NCBI GenBank assembly: GCA_902762785.1
Contig: CACWPL010000001.1
Span: 124,001-188,000 of the forward strand
Length of the DNA: 64,000 nucleotides
Source of the DNA: an uncultured Ruminococcus sp.
GTDB taxonomy: Bacteria; Bacillota; Clostridia; Oscillospirales; Ruminococcaceae
Direction of reading: 5' to 3'
This document shows positions 1 to 8,350 of the stretch, in pieces. Both the position numbers and the translations under genes were made by a program. Every line of letters begins with the position of its first letter. The stretch's first letter is position 1. Below the pieces are notes generated by a model. The model was not told where the DNA came from. It was given only the letters and a program-made list of their open reading frames with translations, and did no database searches.

Positions 1-700
1 TGGTGAACAGGCGCACGTCACGGAAGAGGACGCTCCGCTTGCGCAGGCTCTCGCGCTCGCGTGCCTGCCCGATCATGTCCTCGATGAGCTGCTCCGTCCG
101 CTCGACATTGAGGTGCAGCCGGACGACCTTCTCGAGCACCTGCATCCGCTCGGCCGGATCGGCGAGGCGCAGGAGGGTGCGGGCGTGGCGCTCCGTGAGA
201 CGGTGCCGCCGGATGAACGTCTGCTCCTCCTCGGTCAGCTTGAGGAGCCGGAGCTTGTTGGCGACCGTGCTCTGGGCGCGGCCGAGCTTCATAGCGGCGT
301 CCTCCTGGGTGAGGCCGAAGCATCGGATCAGCTTTTCGAGCGCGGCGGCCTCCTCGAAGAAATGCAGATCCTCCCGCTGGATGTTCTCGACGAGCGCCAG
401 GATCGCCGCGTTGCGCTCCGAGATGTCCATGACGAGGCACGGCACGGCCGTGAGCCCTGCCAGCTTGGCCGCCCGCAGCCGCCGCTCCCCTGCCACCAGC
501 TCGTAGCCCATGCCGGTGTCCCGGACGGTCAGGGGCTGCAGGATGCCGTTCTGCCGGATGCTGTCCGCGAGCGTCCGCAGCTCCTCCGTGCGGAACACCG
601 TCCGCGGCTGGTGCGGGTTGGGGGCGATGTCGTCCACTGCGATCATCATGACGCGCTGCTCCTTCGCGCGCTCCCGTGTCATTCCAAATAGTCCTGCCAT
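1..700 (-). CDS. noc: Nucleoid occlusion protein Noc (ParB family), 3' end outside window
   Basis: ParB/Spo0J-family DNA-binding protein, most likely Noc, which binds dispersed chromosomal sites and blocks septum formation over the nucleoid. About 233 residues are visible; the C-terminal dimerisation domain lies beyond the edge. The ParB nucleotide-binding box GERRLRAA is at residues 71-78, and the helix-turn-helix near 130-153 carries QSTVANKLRLLKL, which is more Noc-like than Spo0J-like. A short N-terminal segment (AGLFGMTRERAKEQ) could be the membrane-targeting helix known for Noc. The ATG at 700 follows a strong GGAGG. The position just downstream of rsmG matches noc in Bacillus. Spo0J/ParB proper is the alternative. 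Confidence 0.88.
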   Translation of the reverse strand, partial: MAGLFGMTRERAKEQRVMMIAVDDIAPNPHQPRTVFRTEELRTLADSIRQNGILQPLTVRDTGMGYELVAGERRLRAAKLAGLTAVPCLVMDISERNAAILALVENIQREDLHFFEEAAALEKLIRCFGLTQEDAAMKLGRAQSTVANKLRLLKLTEEEQTFIRRHRLTERHARTLLRLADPAERMQVLEKVVRLHLNVERTEQLIEDMIGQARERESLRKRSVLFRDVRLFT

Positions 701-752
701 AATGTCCTCCTTCTTTGCCTGCGGGCGTCTCTCTGCTGCCCGCCTTGGGTCC

Positions 753-761
753 ATTATACCA
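753..761 (-). promoter_or_regulatory. Putative extended -10 promoter for noc
   Basis: Read on the minus strand there is TGGTATAAT, an extended -10 element, about 50 bases upstream of the noc start. No good -35 hexamer is seen 17 bases further up. It suggests noc can be transcribed separately from rsmG. Confidence 0.4.
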
Positions 762-787
762 TGGATATGCAGGGATCTCCATGAAAA

Positions 788-821
788 TGATCCGTCATTT
801 CTGATGGAAATAACGGATCAT
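788..821. repeat. Inverted repeat between rsmG and noc
   Basis: ATGATCCGT at 788-796 is matched by ACGGATCAT at 813-821, a perfect 9-base stem with a 16-base loop. No T-run follows, so it is a weak terminator candidate. It lies between the rsmG stop and the noc promoter and could be an operator or RNA processing site. Confidence 0.5.
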
Positions 822-840
822 GATACAGTATTCAGTTTCG

Positions 841-1554
841 TTACAGCGGCTTTTGCTTGATCTGACCGCTATTGCGGGGGTATTTTGTCGGCGTGGGAGC
901 GACCTTTTTTACGACATAGACCGCCCGCTCCTCGCCGTCCGGGAGGGTGGTGCGCAGCGTTTCCACGAGCTTGCCGCCGAGGGTCCCGATCGCGGCGAGC
1001 GCCGGGTCGACTGCCTCGTTCGGGCCCTTCATCGCGAGCCACCATCCGCCGACCTTCACCAGCGGCAGCGAATACTCCGCGAGCGTCGGCAGGGCGGCGA
1101 CGGCGCGTGCCGTCACGACGTCGAACTGCTCCCGGTACGCCCCGTCCCGTCCGAGCTGCTCGGCGCGGCCGTGGATCGCAGTATACGTCAGACCGAGCTT
1201 GTCACGCAGCAGCTCGAGGAACACGATCCGCTTTTGCAGCGCGTCCATCAGCGTGATGTCCAGGTCCGGCCGCACGAGCGCGAGCGGCACGCCCGGAAAC
1301 CCAGCGCCCGACCCGATGTCCAGCAGACGCCCGCCCTCCGGCAGGTACGCGCGGCACTGTGCCTCGAGGAGCAGACTGTCGAGAAAGTGCTTTTTGAGGA
1401 TGCCGTCCCCGTCCGTAATGGCGGTCAGGTTGACGTGTTCATTGTAGTCCGCTAAAAAAACGGCATAGTCCTCCAGCTTTTGATATGTTTCACGTGAAAC
1501 AGACAGGTCATACTGTGAAAACAGCGCCTGTGCAGATGCATAGTCCGGCAGCAT
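841..1554 (-). CDS. rsmG: 16S rRNA (guanine-N7) methyltransferase RsmG
   Basis: RsmG (GidB) uses S-adenosylmethionine to methylate N7 of a conserved guanine (G527, E. coli numbering) in 16S rRNA. The product is 237 residues, normal for the family. The NLTAI motif is at 42-46 and the SAM-binding loop DIGSGAGFPG at 79-88, followed by the Rossmann methyltransferase fold. The ATG at 1554 is chosen because it sits two bases after the mnmG stop and the homologous protein begins there; the open frame continues upstream only as a shadow of mnmG. It is the fourth gene of the mnmE-side operon, and coupling to mnmG is likely. Confidence 0.95.
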   Translation of the reverse strand: MLPDYASAQALFSQYDLSVSRETYQKLEDYAVFLADYNEHVNLTAITDGDGILKKHFLDSLLLEAQCRAYLPEGGRLLDIGSGAGFPGVPLALVRPDLDITLMDALQKRIVFLELLRDKLGLTYTAIHGRAEQLGRDGAYREQFDVVTARAVAALPTLAEYSLPLVKVGGWWLAMKGPNEAVDPALAAIGTLGGKLVETLRTTLPDGEERAVYVVKKVAPTPTKYPRNSGQIKQKPL

Positions 1555-1556
1555 GG

Positions 1557-3413
1557 TCAGTCCTCCTTCTGCGCCAGCCAAACGAGCAGCACGGTGACAT
1601 CTGCCGGGGAGACCCCGGAGATCCGCGACGCCTGCCCGATGCTGACGGGCTTGTGTTTGTTCAGCTTTTCCGCTGCCTCGAGCCGCAGGCCGCGGATGGC
1701 GGTATAGTCGGTATCGGGCGGGAGACGGCGCGCCTCGAGCCTTTGCGCCTGCTCGATGGCCGCGTCCTGCCGCTTGATGTAGCCCTCGTACTTCACCGAG
1801 ATCTCGACCTGCTCCTGCTCCTCGACGGTGAGCGCGGGACGCTCCGGGTCGAACGGCGCGAGCATCGCGTACCCGAGCTGCGGACGCCGCACGAGGTCGG
1901 CGACCTTGCACCCGGTCGAGAGGGGCGTGGTGCCGTGGGCGGAGAGGAGGTCGGCGAGCGAGGGGGACGGTGCGACGTTCGTGTGGGCGATGCGGTGGAG
2001 CTCTTTTTGGACACGGCCGTACTTCTCCTCCATCCGCGCGCAACGCTCCGCACTGACAAGCCCGATGCGCCGCCCGATCGGCATGAGCCGACGGTCGGCA
2101 TTGTCCTGCCGGAGGACGAGGCGGTATTCGCTCCGGGACGTCATCATGCGATACGGGTCGGAGCATCCCTTGGATACGAGGTCGTCGATGAGCGTACCGA
2201 TGTAGGAGCCGGAGCGCTCGAGGATGAGCGGTTCGCGCCCCTGCACCCGGAGCGCCGCATTGATCCCGGCGACGAGTCCCTGTGCGGCGGCCTCCTCATA
2301 GCCGGAGGAGCCGTTGAACTGCCCCGCCCCGTAGAGGCCGCGGATGGCCTTGGTCTCGAGAGTCGGCCAAAGCGCCGTCGGGTCGACACAGTCATATTCG
2401 ATCGCGTAGGCCGGCCGCAGCACCTCGACCTGCTCGAGTCCGCGGATCGTCCGCAGGAACGCGATCTGCACGTCCTCGGGGAGCGAGCTGCTCATGCCCT
2501 GGAGGTAGTATTCCTCGGTCGTGAGGCCCATCGGCTCGATGAAGAGCTGGTGCCGCTCGCGCTCCGGGAACCGCACGACCTTGTCCTCGATGGACGGGCA
2601 GTACCGCGGTCCGACGCCCTCGATGCGTCCGGCGTAGAGCGGCGAGCGGTGCAGGTTCTCGCGGATGACGCGGTGCGTCTCGCCGTTCGTGTAGCTGACG
2701 TAGCAGCTCACCTGGTTGCGCAGGCCCTCACGCGCCGTGTCGAACGAGAAGGGCGTGATGTCCGCGTCGCCGTCCTGCCGTTCAAGGACGGAGAAGTCGA
2801 TGCTGCGCTTGTGGACACGGCACGGCGTCCCGGTCTTGAACCGCCGCAGCGGCAGGAGGCCGCGCAGCGAGTCACCGAGGGCATCGGCGGGGAGGGCGGC
2901 GTCAGGGCCGCTCCCGTAGGACGTCTCCCCGACGTGTACCATGCCTTTTAAATAAGTACCGGTCGCGATGATGACGGCCGGGGCGAGGTATTCCGTGCCG
3001 AGGCGCGTGCGGATGCCGCAGACGGCGCCGCCCTCCGTCAGCACGGCGACCGCCTCGCCCTGCTTGACATACAAGTTCTCTTGCGTCTCGCAGACGTGCT
3101 TCATGTAGATGTGGTACTGCACGCGGTCGGCCTGGACGCGCAGGCTGTGGACGGCGGGACCCTTGCCGCGGTTGAGCATCCGGCTCTGGATGAAGCAGCG
3201 GTCGGCCGCGCGCCCCATCTCCCCGCCGAGGGCGTCGATCTCGCGGACGAGGTGTCCCTTGGCGGTGCCGCCGATGGACGGATTGCAGGGCATGTTGGCG
3301 ATCTGGTCGAGGGAGATGGTCAGCAGCAGCGTCTTACATCCGAGACGCGCGGCGGCCAGTCCCGCCTCGACGCCCGCATGTCCCGCGCCGATGACGATGA
3401 CGTCGAATCGCAT
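1557..3413 (-). CDS. mnmG: tRNA uridine-5-carboxymethylaminomethyl modification enzyme MnmG
   Basis: MnmG (GidA) is the FAD-dependent partner of MnmE; together they modify the wobble uridine of certain tRNAs, using folate and glycine or ammonium. The 618 residues are full length. The FAD dinucleotide motif GAGHAG is at 9-14, the family signature CNPSIGG at 42-48, and a second conserved cysteine lies in [11 protein letters not shown]. The C-terminal helical domain that contacts MnmE is present (YIKRQ region and after). In this genome mnmG is separated from mnmE by three unrelated membrane-protein genes rather than adjoining it as in Bacillus. Confidence 0.97.
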   Translation of the reverse strand: MRFDVIVIGAGHAGVEAGLAAARLGCKTLLLTISLDQIANMPCNPSIGGTAKGHLVREIDALGGEMGRAADRCFIQSRMLNRGKGPAVHSLRVQADRVQYHIYMKHVCETQENLYVKQGEAVAVLTEGGAVCGIRTRLGTEYLAPAVIIATGTYLKGMVHVGETSYGSGPDAALPADALGDSLRGLLPLRRFKTGTPCRVHKRSIDFSVLERQDGDADITPFSFDTAREGLRNQVSCYVSYTNGETHRVIRENLHRSPLYAGRIEGVGPRYCPSIEDKVVRFPERERHQLFIEPMGLTTEEYYLQGMSSSLPEDVQIAFLRTIRGLEQVEVLRPAYAIEYDCVDPTALWPTLETKAIRGLYGAGQFNGSSGYEEAAAQGLVAGINAALRVQGREPLILERSGSYIGTLIDDLVSKGCSDPYRMMTSRSEYRLVLRQDNADRRLMPIGRRIGLVSAERCARMEEKYGRVQKELHRIAHTNVAPSPSLADLLSAHGTTPLSTGCKVADLVRRPQLGYAMLAPFDPERPALTVEEQEQVEISVKYEGYIKRQDAAIEQAQRLEARRLPPDTDYTAIRGLRLEAAEKLNKHKPVSIGQASRISGVSPADVTVLLVWLAQKED

Positions 3414-3422
3414 AGATCCTCC

Positions 3423-4496
3423 TTATCCGATGTTCGCCTCGTAGAAGGCGAGGAACTGGTCGAAGAGCGCCGGGTCGAGGCTGTGGCTCCAGCGCGCGCG
3501 GTCGAGGTGGGTATTGATATAGTCGGCCTTGTCGGCGGCGAAGCGGTCCTTGTTCTCGGCGGCGTGATAGTCGTAGTCGAGGGTGGTGAGCCATTCGTCG
3601 AAGGCGGCGTTGAACTCGTCCACATAGGTCGTGTCGTTGTAGATCATGTTATGGCCGCGGTCGGTGAAGCGGACGAACGTGAACCGCGGGTCGTTCTGGT
3701 AGGCCGCGTAGTACACATCATAGCCATACTGGATCGGCAGGACGTCGTCGTCCTCGCTATGCACGACCATGACCGCCGCATCGGACGCCGCGAACCCATC
3801 GAGTGCCGTGTGCGCGGCATAGTCACCATAGCGCAGACGCTCATAGGCACGCGAGAAGGGCAGCATGGTGTAGATGACGTCGCCCGCCTGCTGGAGACCG
3901 CCGGCCTCGAACATGTCGGACGCCTTGCAGCAGCCGGAGCACTCGGCCACAGCCTTGACCTCGGGGTGGTAATTCAGCACATTGCACACGCTATAGCCGC
4001 CCCAGCTATGCCCCCAGAGCACGACCGGCAGGTCGGGGAGCTCTCCCTCGATGAACGTGATCGCGTGGTCGAGGTCGGCGACGCCCTGCGGCACACCGCC
4101 GAGCCCGTCGCCCTCGCTCTCGTCGCAGGCAGTCGCATCATAGGCGAAGACCGCGAAGCCGTGGGCCGCGAAAAAGTCCGCGACATCCATGTAAGAATTA
4201 TGCCCGCCGCCGCCGAATCCGTGCGCGATCACGAGGACGGCGCGCGGGTCTTCGCCGTGCGAATAGAGGTAGCCCGTGAGCATCTGCCCCTTGTCGGAGG
4301 GGAAGGTATAGCGTGTGGCCTCGAGCCCGTCGAAGTCGGAGACCTCGAGTCGCAGCGGCGCGTAGCTCTCGAAGCGCTGGTCGAAGGTCTGGCGGTAGAT
4401 GCTGATGCTGAACACGCCCCATCCGACGATGAGCAGCAGGAGCAGGATGACGAGGATGAGGACGATGATCTTGACCTTGGATCTCTTTTGTTTCAT
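3423..4496 (-). CDS. Membrane-anchored alpha/beta hydrolase
   Basis: A 357-residue serine hydrolase of the alpha/beta fold with an N-terminal membrane anchor (hydrophobic 9-30, preceded by basic KQKRSKVK), so the catalytic domain should face outward. The nucleophile elbow GHSWGG is at 162-167 (Ser164), an oxyanion-region HGFGGGG at about 92-98, and the catalytic histidine in DRGHNM with an acid in HSEDD upstream. It resembles the BAAT/dienelactone-hydrolase-like lysophospholipase set. The substrate cannot be told. It ends 9 bases before the mnmG start, so the two are probably cotranscribed. Confidence 0.8.
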   Translation of the reverse strand: MKQKRSKVKIIVLILVILLLLLIVGWGVFSISIYRQTFDQRFESYAPLRLEVSDFDGLEATRYTFPSDKGQMLTGYLYSHGEDPRAVLVIAHGFGGGGHNSYMDVADFFAAHGFAVFAYDATACDESEGDGLGGVPQGVADLDHAITFIEGELPDLPVVLWGHSWGGYSVCNVLNYHPEVKAVAECSGCCKASDMFEAGGLQQAGDVIYTMLPFSRAYERLRYGDYAAHTALDGFAASDAAVMVVHSEDDDVLPIQYGYDVYYAAYQNDPRFTFVRFTDRGHNMIYNDTTYVDEFNAAFDEWLTTLDYDYHAAENKDRFAADKADYINTHLDRARWSHSLDPALFDQFLAFYEANIG

Positions 4497-4577
4497 GTGA
4501 AACTCCTATCTTATGTGTTAGTCCGACTTTGTTTTACCTATTCGACACATGTCGCACAGCGACGGTCGTCTATCTGG

Positions 4578-5066
4578 TCATACGATGTTATATGCCTGCG
4601 GTGCATACACCCGGACGGCGCGGGAGAACCCCTTGATGCCGACACAAAAGCGCGTCGGGAAACGGATCTGCCGCGTGTCGAGGACGAGGACGATATCGCG
4701 GACGAAGACGCGGTGATACTGCAATGCCTTCACCTCGTCCCAACATATCCGCTTGGTCGGGAGGAACGCGCGCCGGAGCCGGATGCCCTCGACGTCGTAG
4801 TCGAGCCGCCAGCGGAAGAGGCACCACCACCACGCGAGCGCGGCGGCCGTCAGCACGCTCCAGAGCACGATCGCCCATCCCATCGTCCCGTCGTCGCCCC
4901 AGCTAAAGAACGACGCGAGCCCGAGCACCGCGCACGCGCCCGCCGTCCCGATCGCGATGATGCGATAGGCGCGGGAGAGCGTGAGCTGTCCGGCGGGGGG
5001 CTCCTCGGCGGCGGTCTTTTTGTCCGCCCACTCGATCAGGTCTTCGATCAGCTGTTCTTCAAACAT
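4578..5066 (-). CDS. Hypothetical two-TM membrane protein (paralogue of next gene)
   Basis: A 162-residue protein with a polar N-terminus, two hydrophobic segments (about 33-53 and 62-85) and a soluble C-terminal half that begins RLDYDVEGI. That phrase and the following beta-rich pattern recur in the gene just upstream (5059-5604), so the two look like diverged tandem duplicates with a PH-like C-terminal domain. The start overlaps the upstream gene's end by 8 bases, indicating translational coupling. No function is assigned. Confidence 0.7.
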   Translation of the reverse strand: MFEEQLIEDLIEWADKKTAAEEPPAGQLTLSRAYRIIAIGTAGACAVLGLASFFSWGDDGTMGWAIVLWSVLTAAALAWWWCLFRWRLDYDVEGIRLRRAFLPTKRICWDEVKALQYHRVFVRDIVLVLDTRQIRFPTRFCVGIKGFSRAVRVYAPQAYNIV

Positions 5067-5604
5067 AGCGTCCCTCCTTTGGCGGGATGTCGTACATCTG
5101 CCGCAGCTCTGCGGAGATCTCGCACGCGGGCGCCATCTGTGCGGCCATGTACAGCAGCTCGCGCGTGCCGGTGACGAAGGGGTCGGAGAGGGTGACGCGG
5201 CCGCAGTCGGTGTGGAGGACGATGGTCGTCCGGTCGACCGCGCCCCGCTTTATCTCCCGGACGGCGCTCCACGGGACATAGCGGCGTGTCCCATAAAAGC
5301 TGCGATAGTCGATGCCCTCGACGTCATAGTCCAGACGATACAGCCACATGCCGAAGGTCGAGGCGATCGTCAGCACGAGGGTCACGAGCAGCAGGAGCTT
5401 GCCCGCGAGCCAGGGGATGTAGACCCGTCCGGCCGCGACCGTCCCGATCATGCACAGCACCGCGATCGCCATCGCGCCGAAAAAAACCATCATCACGCCC
5501 GGATAGCGCACCTGACCCGGCCGTGGCGCCTGCCGCCGGATGGCGATCAGGACGACCAGGAAGGCCAGCGCGAACACCAGGCAAAGCAGCATCCCGAACG
5601 CCAT
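5059..5604 (-). CDS. Hypothetical membrane protein (PH-like C-terminal half)
   Basis: A 181-residue protein with hydrophobic segments near 1-20, 38-58 and 68-88, then a soluble part opening with YRLDYDVEGI, shared with its neighbour. The beta-rich tail (WSAVREIKRG, TTIVLHTD, RVTLSD) resembles bacterial PH-like domains found in small membrane proteins, but this is by eye only. The ATG at 5604 lies two bases after the mnmE stop, so it is part of the mnmE-mnmG operon. Function unknown. Confidence 0.7.
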   Translation of the reverse strand: MAFGMLLCLVFALAFLVVLIAIRRQAPRPGQVRYPGVMMVFFGAMAIAVLCMIGTVAAGRVYIPWLAGKLLLLVTLVLTIASTFGMWLYRLDYDVEGIDYRSFYGTRRYVPWSAVREIKRGAVDRTTIVLHTDCGRVTLSDPFVTGTRELLYMAAQMAPACEISAELRQMYDIPPKEGRYV

Positions 5605-5606
5605 GG

Positions 5607-6965
5607 CTACTTCCCCACGCAGAACCGCGCGAAGACCGTGTCGACCACGCGGTCGGTGACGCGCTCGCCGGTCAGGCGAAGGAGCGCGTCCGCGGCGGCA
5701 TCGAGGCTCACGGTCACGGCGTCATAGGCGAGCCCCATGGCGAGGGCGTCCTGCGCCTCGGCCACGGCAGCGGCGGCCTCCCGCAGACAGTCGCGCTGGC
5801 GCTCGTTGGCGATCATGCCGTCCTCGGCGTTGACGGCGCGGGCGGCGGCGAACCGCGTCACGGCGTCGGCGAGGGCGGCCATGTTGTCCTCCGTCTTGGC
5901 GGAGATGGCCACGGTATCGGCGAAGCCCTCGGGGAGCTGCGCGAGCTGACGGTCGAGGTCGGTCTTGTTGCAGACGCAGATGCACCGCTCGCGCGGGAGT
6001 CGTTCGAGCAGCGCGGCGTCCTCCGCATCGAAGGGACGGCTCATGTCGAACACGGCCAGCACGAGGTCGGCCTCCTCGAGGGAGCGCAGACTCCGCTCGA
6101 CGCCGATGCGCTCGACCGTCCCGTCCGTCTCCCGGACACCGGCCGTGTCGGAGAGGCGGAGCGTCATGCCGCCGATGCGGATCTGCTCCTCGACCACGTC
6201 CCGGGTCGTGCCGGCGATGTCGGTGACGATGCTGCGCTCGAATCCGGCGAGCGCATTGAAGAGCGTGGACTTGCCGACGTTCGGCTTGCCGGCGATGACG
6301 GTGTGCATCCCCTCGCGGAGGATGCGTCCCCGGTCGTAGGTCGCAAGGAGCGACTGCATGTCCTGTTGCAGCGCGGCCAGACGCCGCTCGAGCGCGCCCC
6401 CGTCCACATCCGGGATATCCTCATCGGGATAGTCCGCCCAGACGGCCAGATCGGAGAGCATCTCCAGCAGCCGCTGCCCGAGCGCGGAGATCCGGCGATA
6501 GGTCGCCCCCTCCCGGAGCGCGCGGGCAGCGCGGAGGGCATTCTCGCCAGCCGCCCCGATCACGTCCGCGACGGCCTCGGCCTGGGTGAGGCTCAGCTTG
6601 CCGTTCAGAAAGGCACGCTTGGTGAACTCCCCCGCCTCGGCCAGACGCACCTCGTCACAGAGGAGCGCGCGGAGGATCTGCTCGGAGACATACCGTCCCC
6701 CGTGGCACGATACCTCGACGACGTCCTCCCCCGTGTAGCTGTGCGGCGCACGGAACACGGTCAGGACGACATCGTCCAGACGAGTCCCGTCCTCGAGGAT
6801 GTGGCCATAGGCACAGGTGTAGCCGTCCATGTCCTCCGGCCGTTTGCCGCGGATCGGCACGAAGACCTGCCCCGCCCGCGCTATCGCGGCAGGGCCGGAC
6901 ATCCGGATCACCGCCATGCCGCCCGTGCCGAGGGGCGTGGCGATCGCTGCGATCGTTCCCGTCAT
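5607..6965 (-). CDS. mnmE: tRNA modification GTPase MnmE
   Basis: MnmE (TrmE) is the GTPase and tetrahydrofolate-binding subunit of the MnmEG tRNA wobble-uridine modification complex. The 452-residue form is full length: N-terminal folate-binding domain (TGTIAAIATPLG onward), helical domain, and inserted G domain with GKPNVGKS at 226-233, TTRD after it, and NKTDL. It ends in FCVGK, the conserved C-terminal cysteine motif. The ATG at 6965 is preferred over an upstream in-frame start because AGGAGG sits just before it and the N-terminus matches the family. A terminator-like hairpin separates it from jag. Confidence 0.96.
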   Translation of the reverse strand: MTGTIAAIATPLGTGGMAVIRMSGPAAIARAGQVFVPIRGKRPEDMDGYTCAYGHILEDGTRLDDVVLTVFRAPHSYTGEDVVEVSCHGGRYVSEQILRALLCDEVRLAEAGEFTKRAFLNGKLSLTQAEAVADVIGAAGENALRAARALREGATYRRISALGQRLLEMLSDLAVWADYPDEDIPDVDGGALERRLAALQQDMQSLLATYDRGRILREGMHTVIAGKPNVGKSTLFNALAGFERSIVTDIAGTTRDVVEEQIRIGGMTLRLSDTAGVRETDGTVERIGVERSLRSLEEADLVLAVFDMSRPFDAEDAALLERLPRERCICVCNKTDLDRQLAQLPEGFADTVAISAKTEDNMAALADAVTRFAAARAVNAEDGMIANERQRDCLREAAAAVAEAQDALAMGLAYDAVTVSLDAAADALLRLTGERVTDRVVDTVFARFCVGK

Positions 6966-6992
6966 GGGTACCTCCTTCCTGGTGGTGCGTAT

Positions 6993-7029
6993 CAAAAAAG
7001 GGGAGGCCAGACCACCGTCTCGCCTCCCC
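6993..7029 (-). terminator. Terminator-like hairpin between jag and mnmE
   Basis: On the minus strand GGGGAGG (7029-7023) pairs with CCTCCCC (7006-7000) and is followed at once by six T residues. It lies just past the jag stop and before the mnmE ribosome-binding site, so it would reduce read-through from the rpmH operon into mnmE. Confidence 0.75.
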
Positions 7030-7041
7030 ACTGTCTGTCCG

Positions 7042-8313
7042 TCAGAACTCGATCTTGCCGTACAGACCCGTATTGATATCGTCATCCTCCTTCGGACGCT
7101 TGTAGTCACGCTCGAAGCTGGTCTTCATGGAATCCATGGACATGCGCTGCGGCGGTGCATCCGAACGGCGGCGGTCACGACGGTCATTGCCTCTGCGGCC
7201 GCGGTCTCTGCCGCGTCTGTCACCGCGGTCGTTCCGATCGCTGCGCTCCCCGCGGCGGCCGCCCGCACGCTGCGGACGCGTGGTCGAGGAGATCACGACC
7301 TTGCGGTACGGCTCCTCACCGATGCTCCGCGAGCTGACGCCCTCGATCTCGGCGATGGCCGAATGGATGATGCGGCGCTCATAGGGATTCATCGGCTCGA
7401 GGGTGGTCTGACGGCCGCTGCGCTGTACGTTGCGTGCGATCTTGGCGGCCAGCTCCTCGAGGGTCTTGCGGCGGCGCTCACGGTAGTTCGCGCTGTTCAG
7501 GATGATGCGATAATAGTCCTTGTCGCCGCGGTTGGCGATCATGAAGGTCAGGTACTGGAGCGCATCGAGCGTCTCACCGCGCTTGCCGATGACCGTGCCG
7601 TTGTTGGCGGCCACGATCTCGATCATGGCGCTCTCCGCACCGGCGGTCACGACGAACTCAGCCTCGACACCGAGCTGCTTCAGGATGCTGTCCAGATAGC
7701 TCTTGGCACGCTCGATCTTCTCGAGGGCAGCCTCGGACGGCTCACCGGTGATGAGGTCCTCGTCCTGCTGGAGGGGCGTGCGCGCGGGCTTCTCCTCGGC
7801 GGTCTTCTCGGCAGGTGCCTCCGTTGCCACAGGTGCCTCCGGCTCCGCGGGCGCGTCTGCCACGACGGCGACGGCTTCGATGACATCCGGTACCGGCTCG
7901 ACGGCAGCAGGTGCCTCGTCCTCGGCGACCTCCTCGATGATGGGCGCATCGTCCGCAGCGGCGGCCTCCTCTGCGGCCTCGACCGTCTCAGCGGCGGTCT
8001 CTTCTGCGGCCTCAGCAGTCTCCTCTGCCGTCTCCTCGACAGCATCCGCAGCAGCGGCAGCGGCCTCGGCGGCCTGATCGGCAAGGTCGTCCTCAGAAAC
8101 ATGATACTCGACGGGCGGCGGCACGATCTCCTGGTCGCTCACAGGCGTGTAGGTGGCGCGGACCTTGGCCTCGCCCTTGGCGAACAGCCCGAACAGGCCG
8201 CTCTTCGGCTCCTCGAGCACTTCAAAGGTGAGCGCGGACTCCGGGACCCCGAAGGCCTTCGCGGCAGTCGCCTTGGCCTCCTCGACCGTTTTGGCAGTGA
8301 TGATCTTCTCCAT
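7042..8313 (-). CDS. jag: Jag/KhpB-like RNA-binding protein with long linker
   Basis: SpoIIIJ-associated protein Jag (KhpB), an RNA-binding protein linked to cell elongation and encoded with yidC. At 423 residues it is about twice the Bacillus length. Jag_N domain at 1-55; an Ala/Glu-rich, strongly acidic linker at about 60-195; KH domain at about 200-275 with the nucleic-acid loop GKRG at 243-246; R3H domain at 278-345; then a basic Arg/Gly/Asp-rich tail around 348-400. The ATG at 8313 follows GAGGAGG. It is cotranscribed with yidC. Confidence 0.92.
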   Translation of the reverse strand: MEKIITAKTVEEAKATAAKAFGVPESALTFEVLEEPKSGLFGLFAKGEAKVRATYTPVSDQEIVPPPVEYHVSEDDLADQAAEAAAAAADAVEETAEETAEAAEETAAETVEAAEEAAAADDAPIIEEVAEDEAPAAVEPVPDVIEAVAVVADAPAEPEAPVATEAPAEKTAEEKPARTPLQQDEDLITGEPSEAALEKIERAKSYLDSILKQLGVEAEFVVTAGAESAMIEIVAANNGTVIGKRGETLDALQYLTFMIANRGDKDYYRIILNSANYRERRRKTLEELAAKIARNVQRSGRQTTLEPMNPYERRIIHSAIAEIEGVSSRSIGEEPYRKVVISSTTRPQRAGGRRGERSDRNDRGDRRGRDRGRRGNDRRDRRRSDAPPQRMSMDSMKTSFERDYKRPKEDDDINTGLYGKIEF

Positions 8314-8350
8314 TCCTGGACCTCCTCTTTGTTAGGATCGTGTTGTGCGT

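Noticed and set aside
18-782. A 254-residue minus-strand frame at the left edge
   Set aside because: It is a frame-shifted shadow of noc, whose true frame begins at 700 and runs off the window.
1485-2951. A 488-residue plus-strand frame
   Set aside because: Antisense to mnmG; no motif or start signal.
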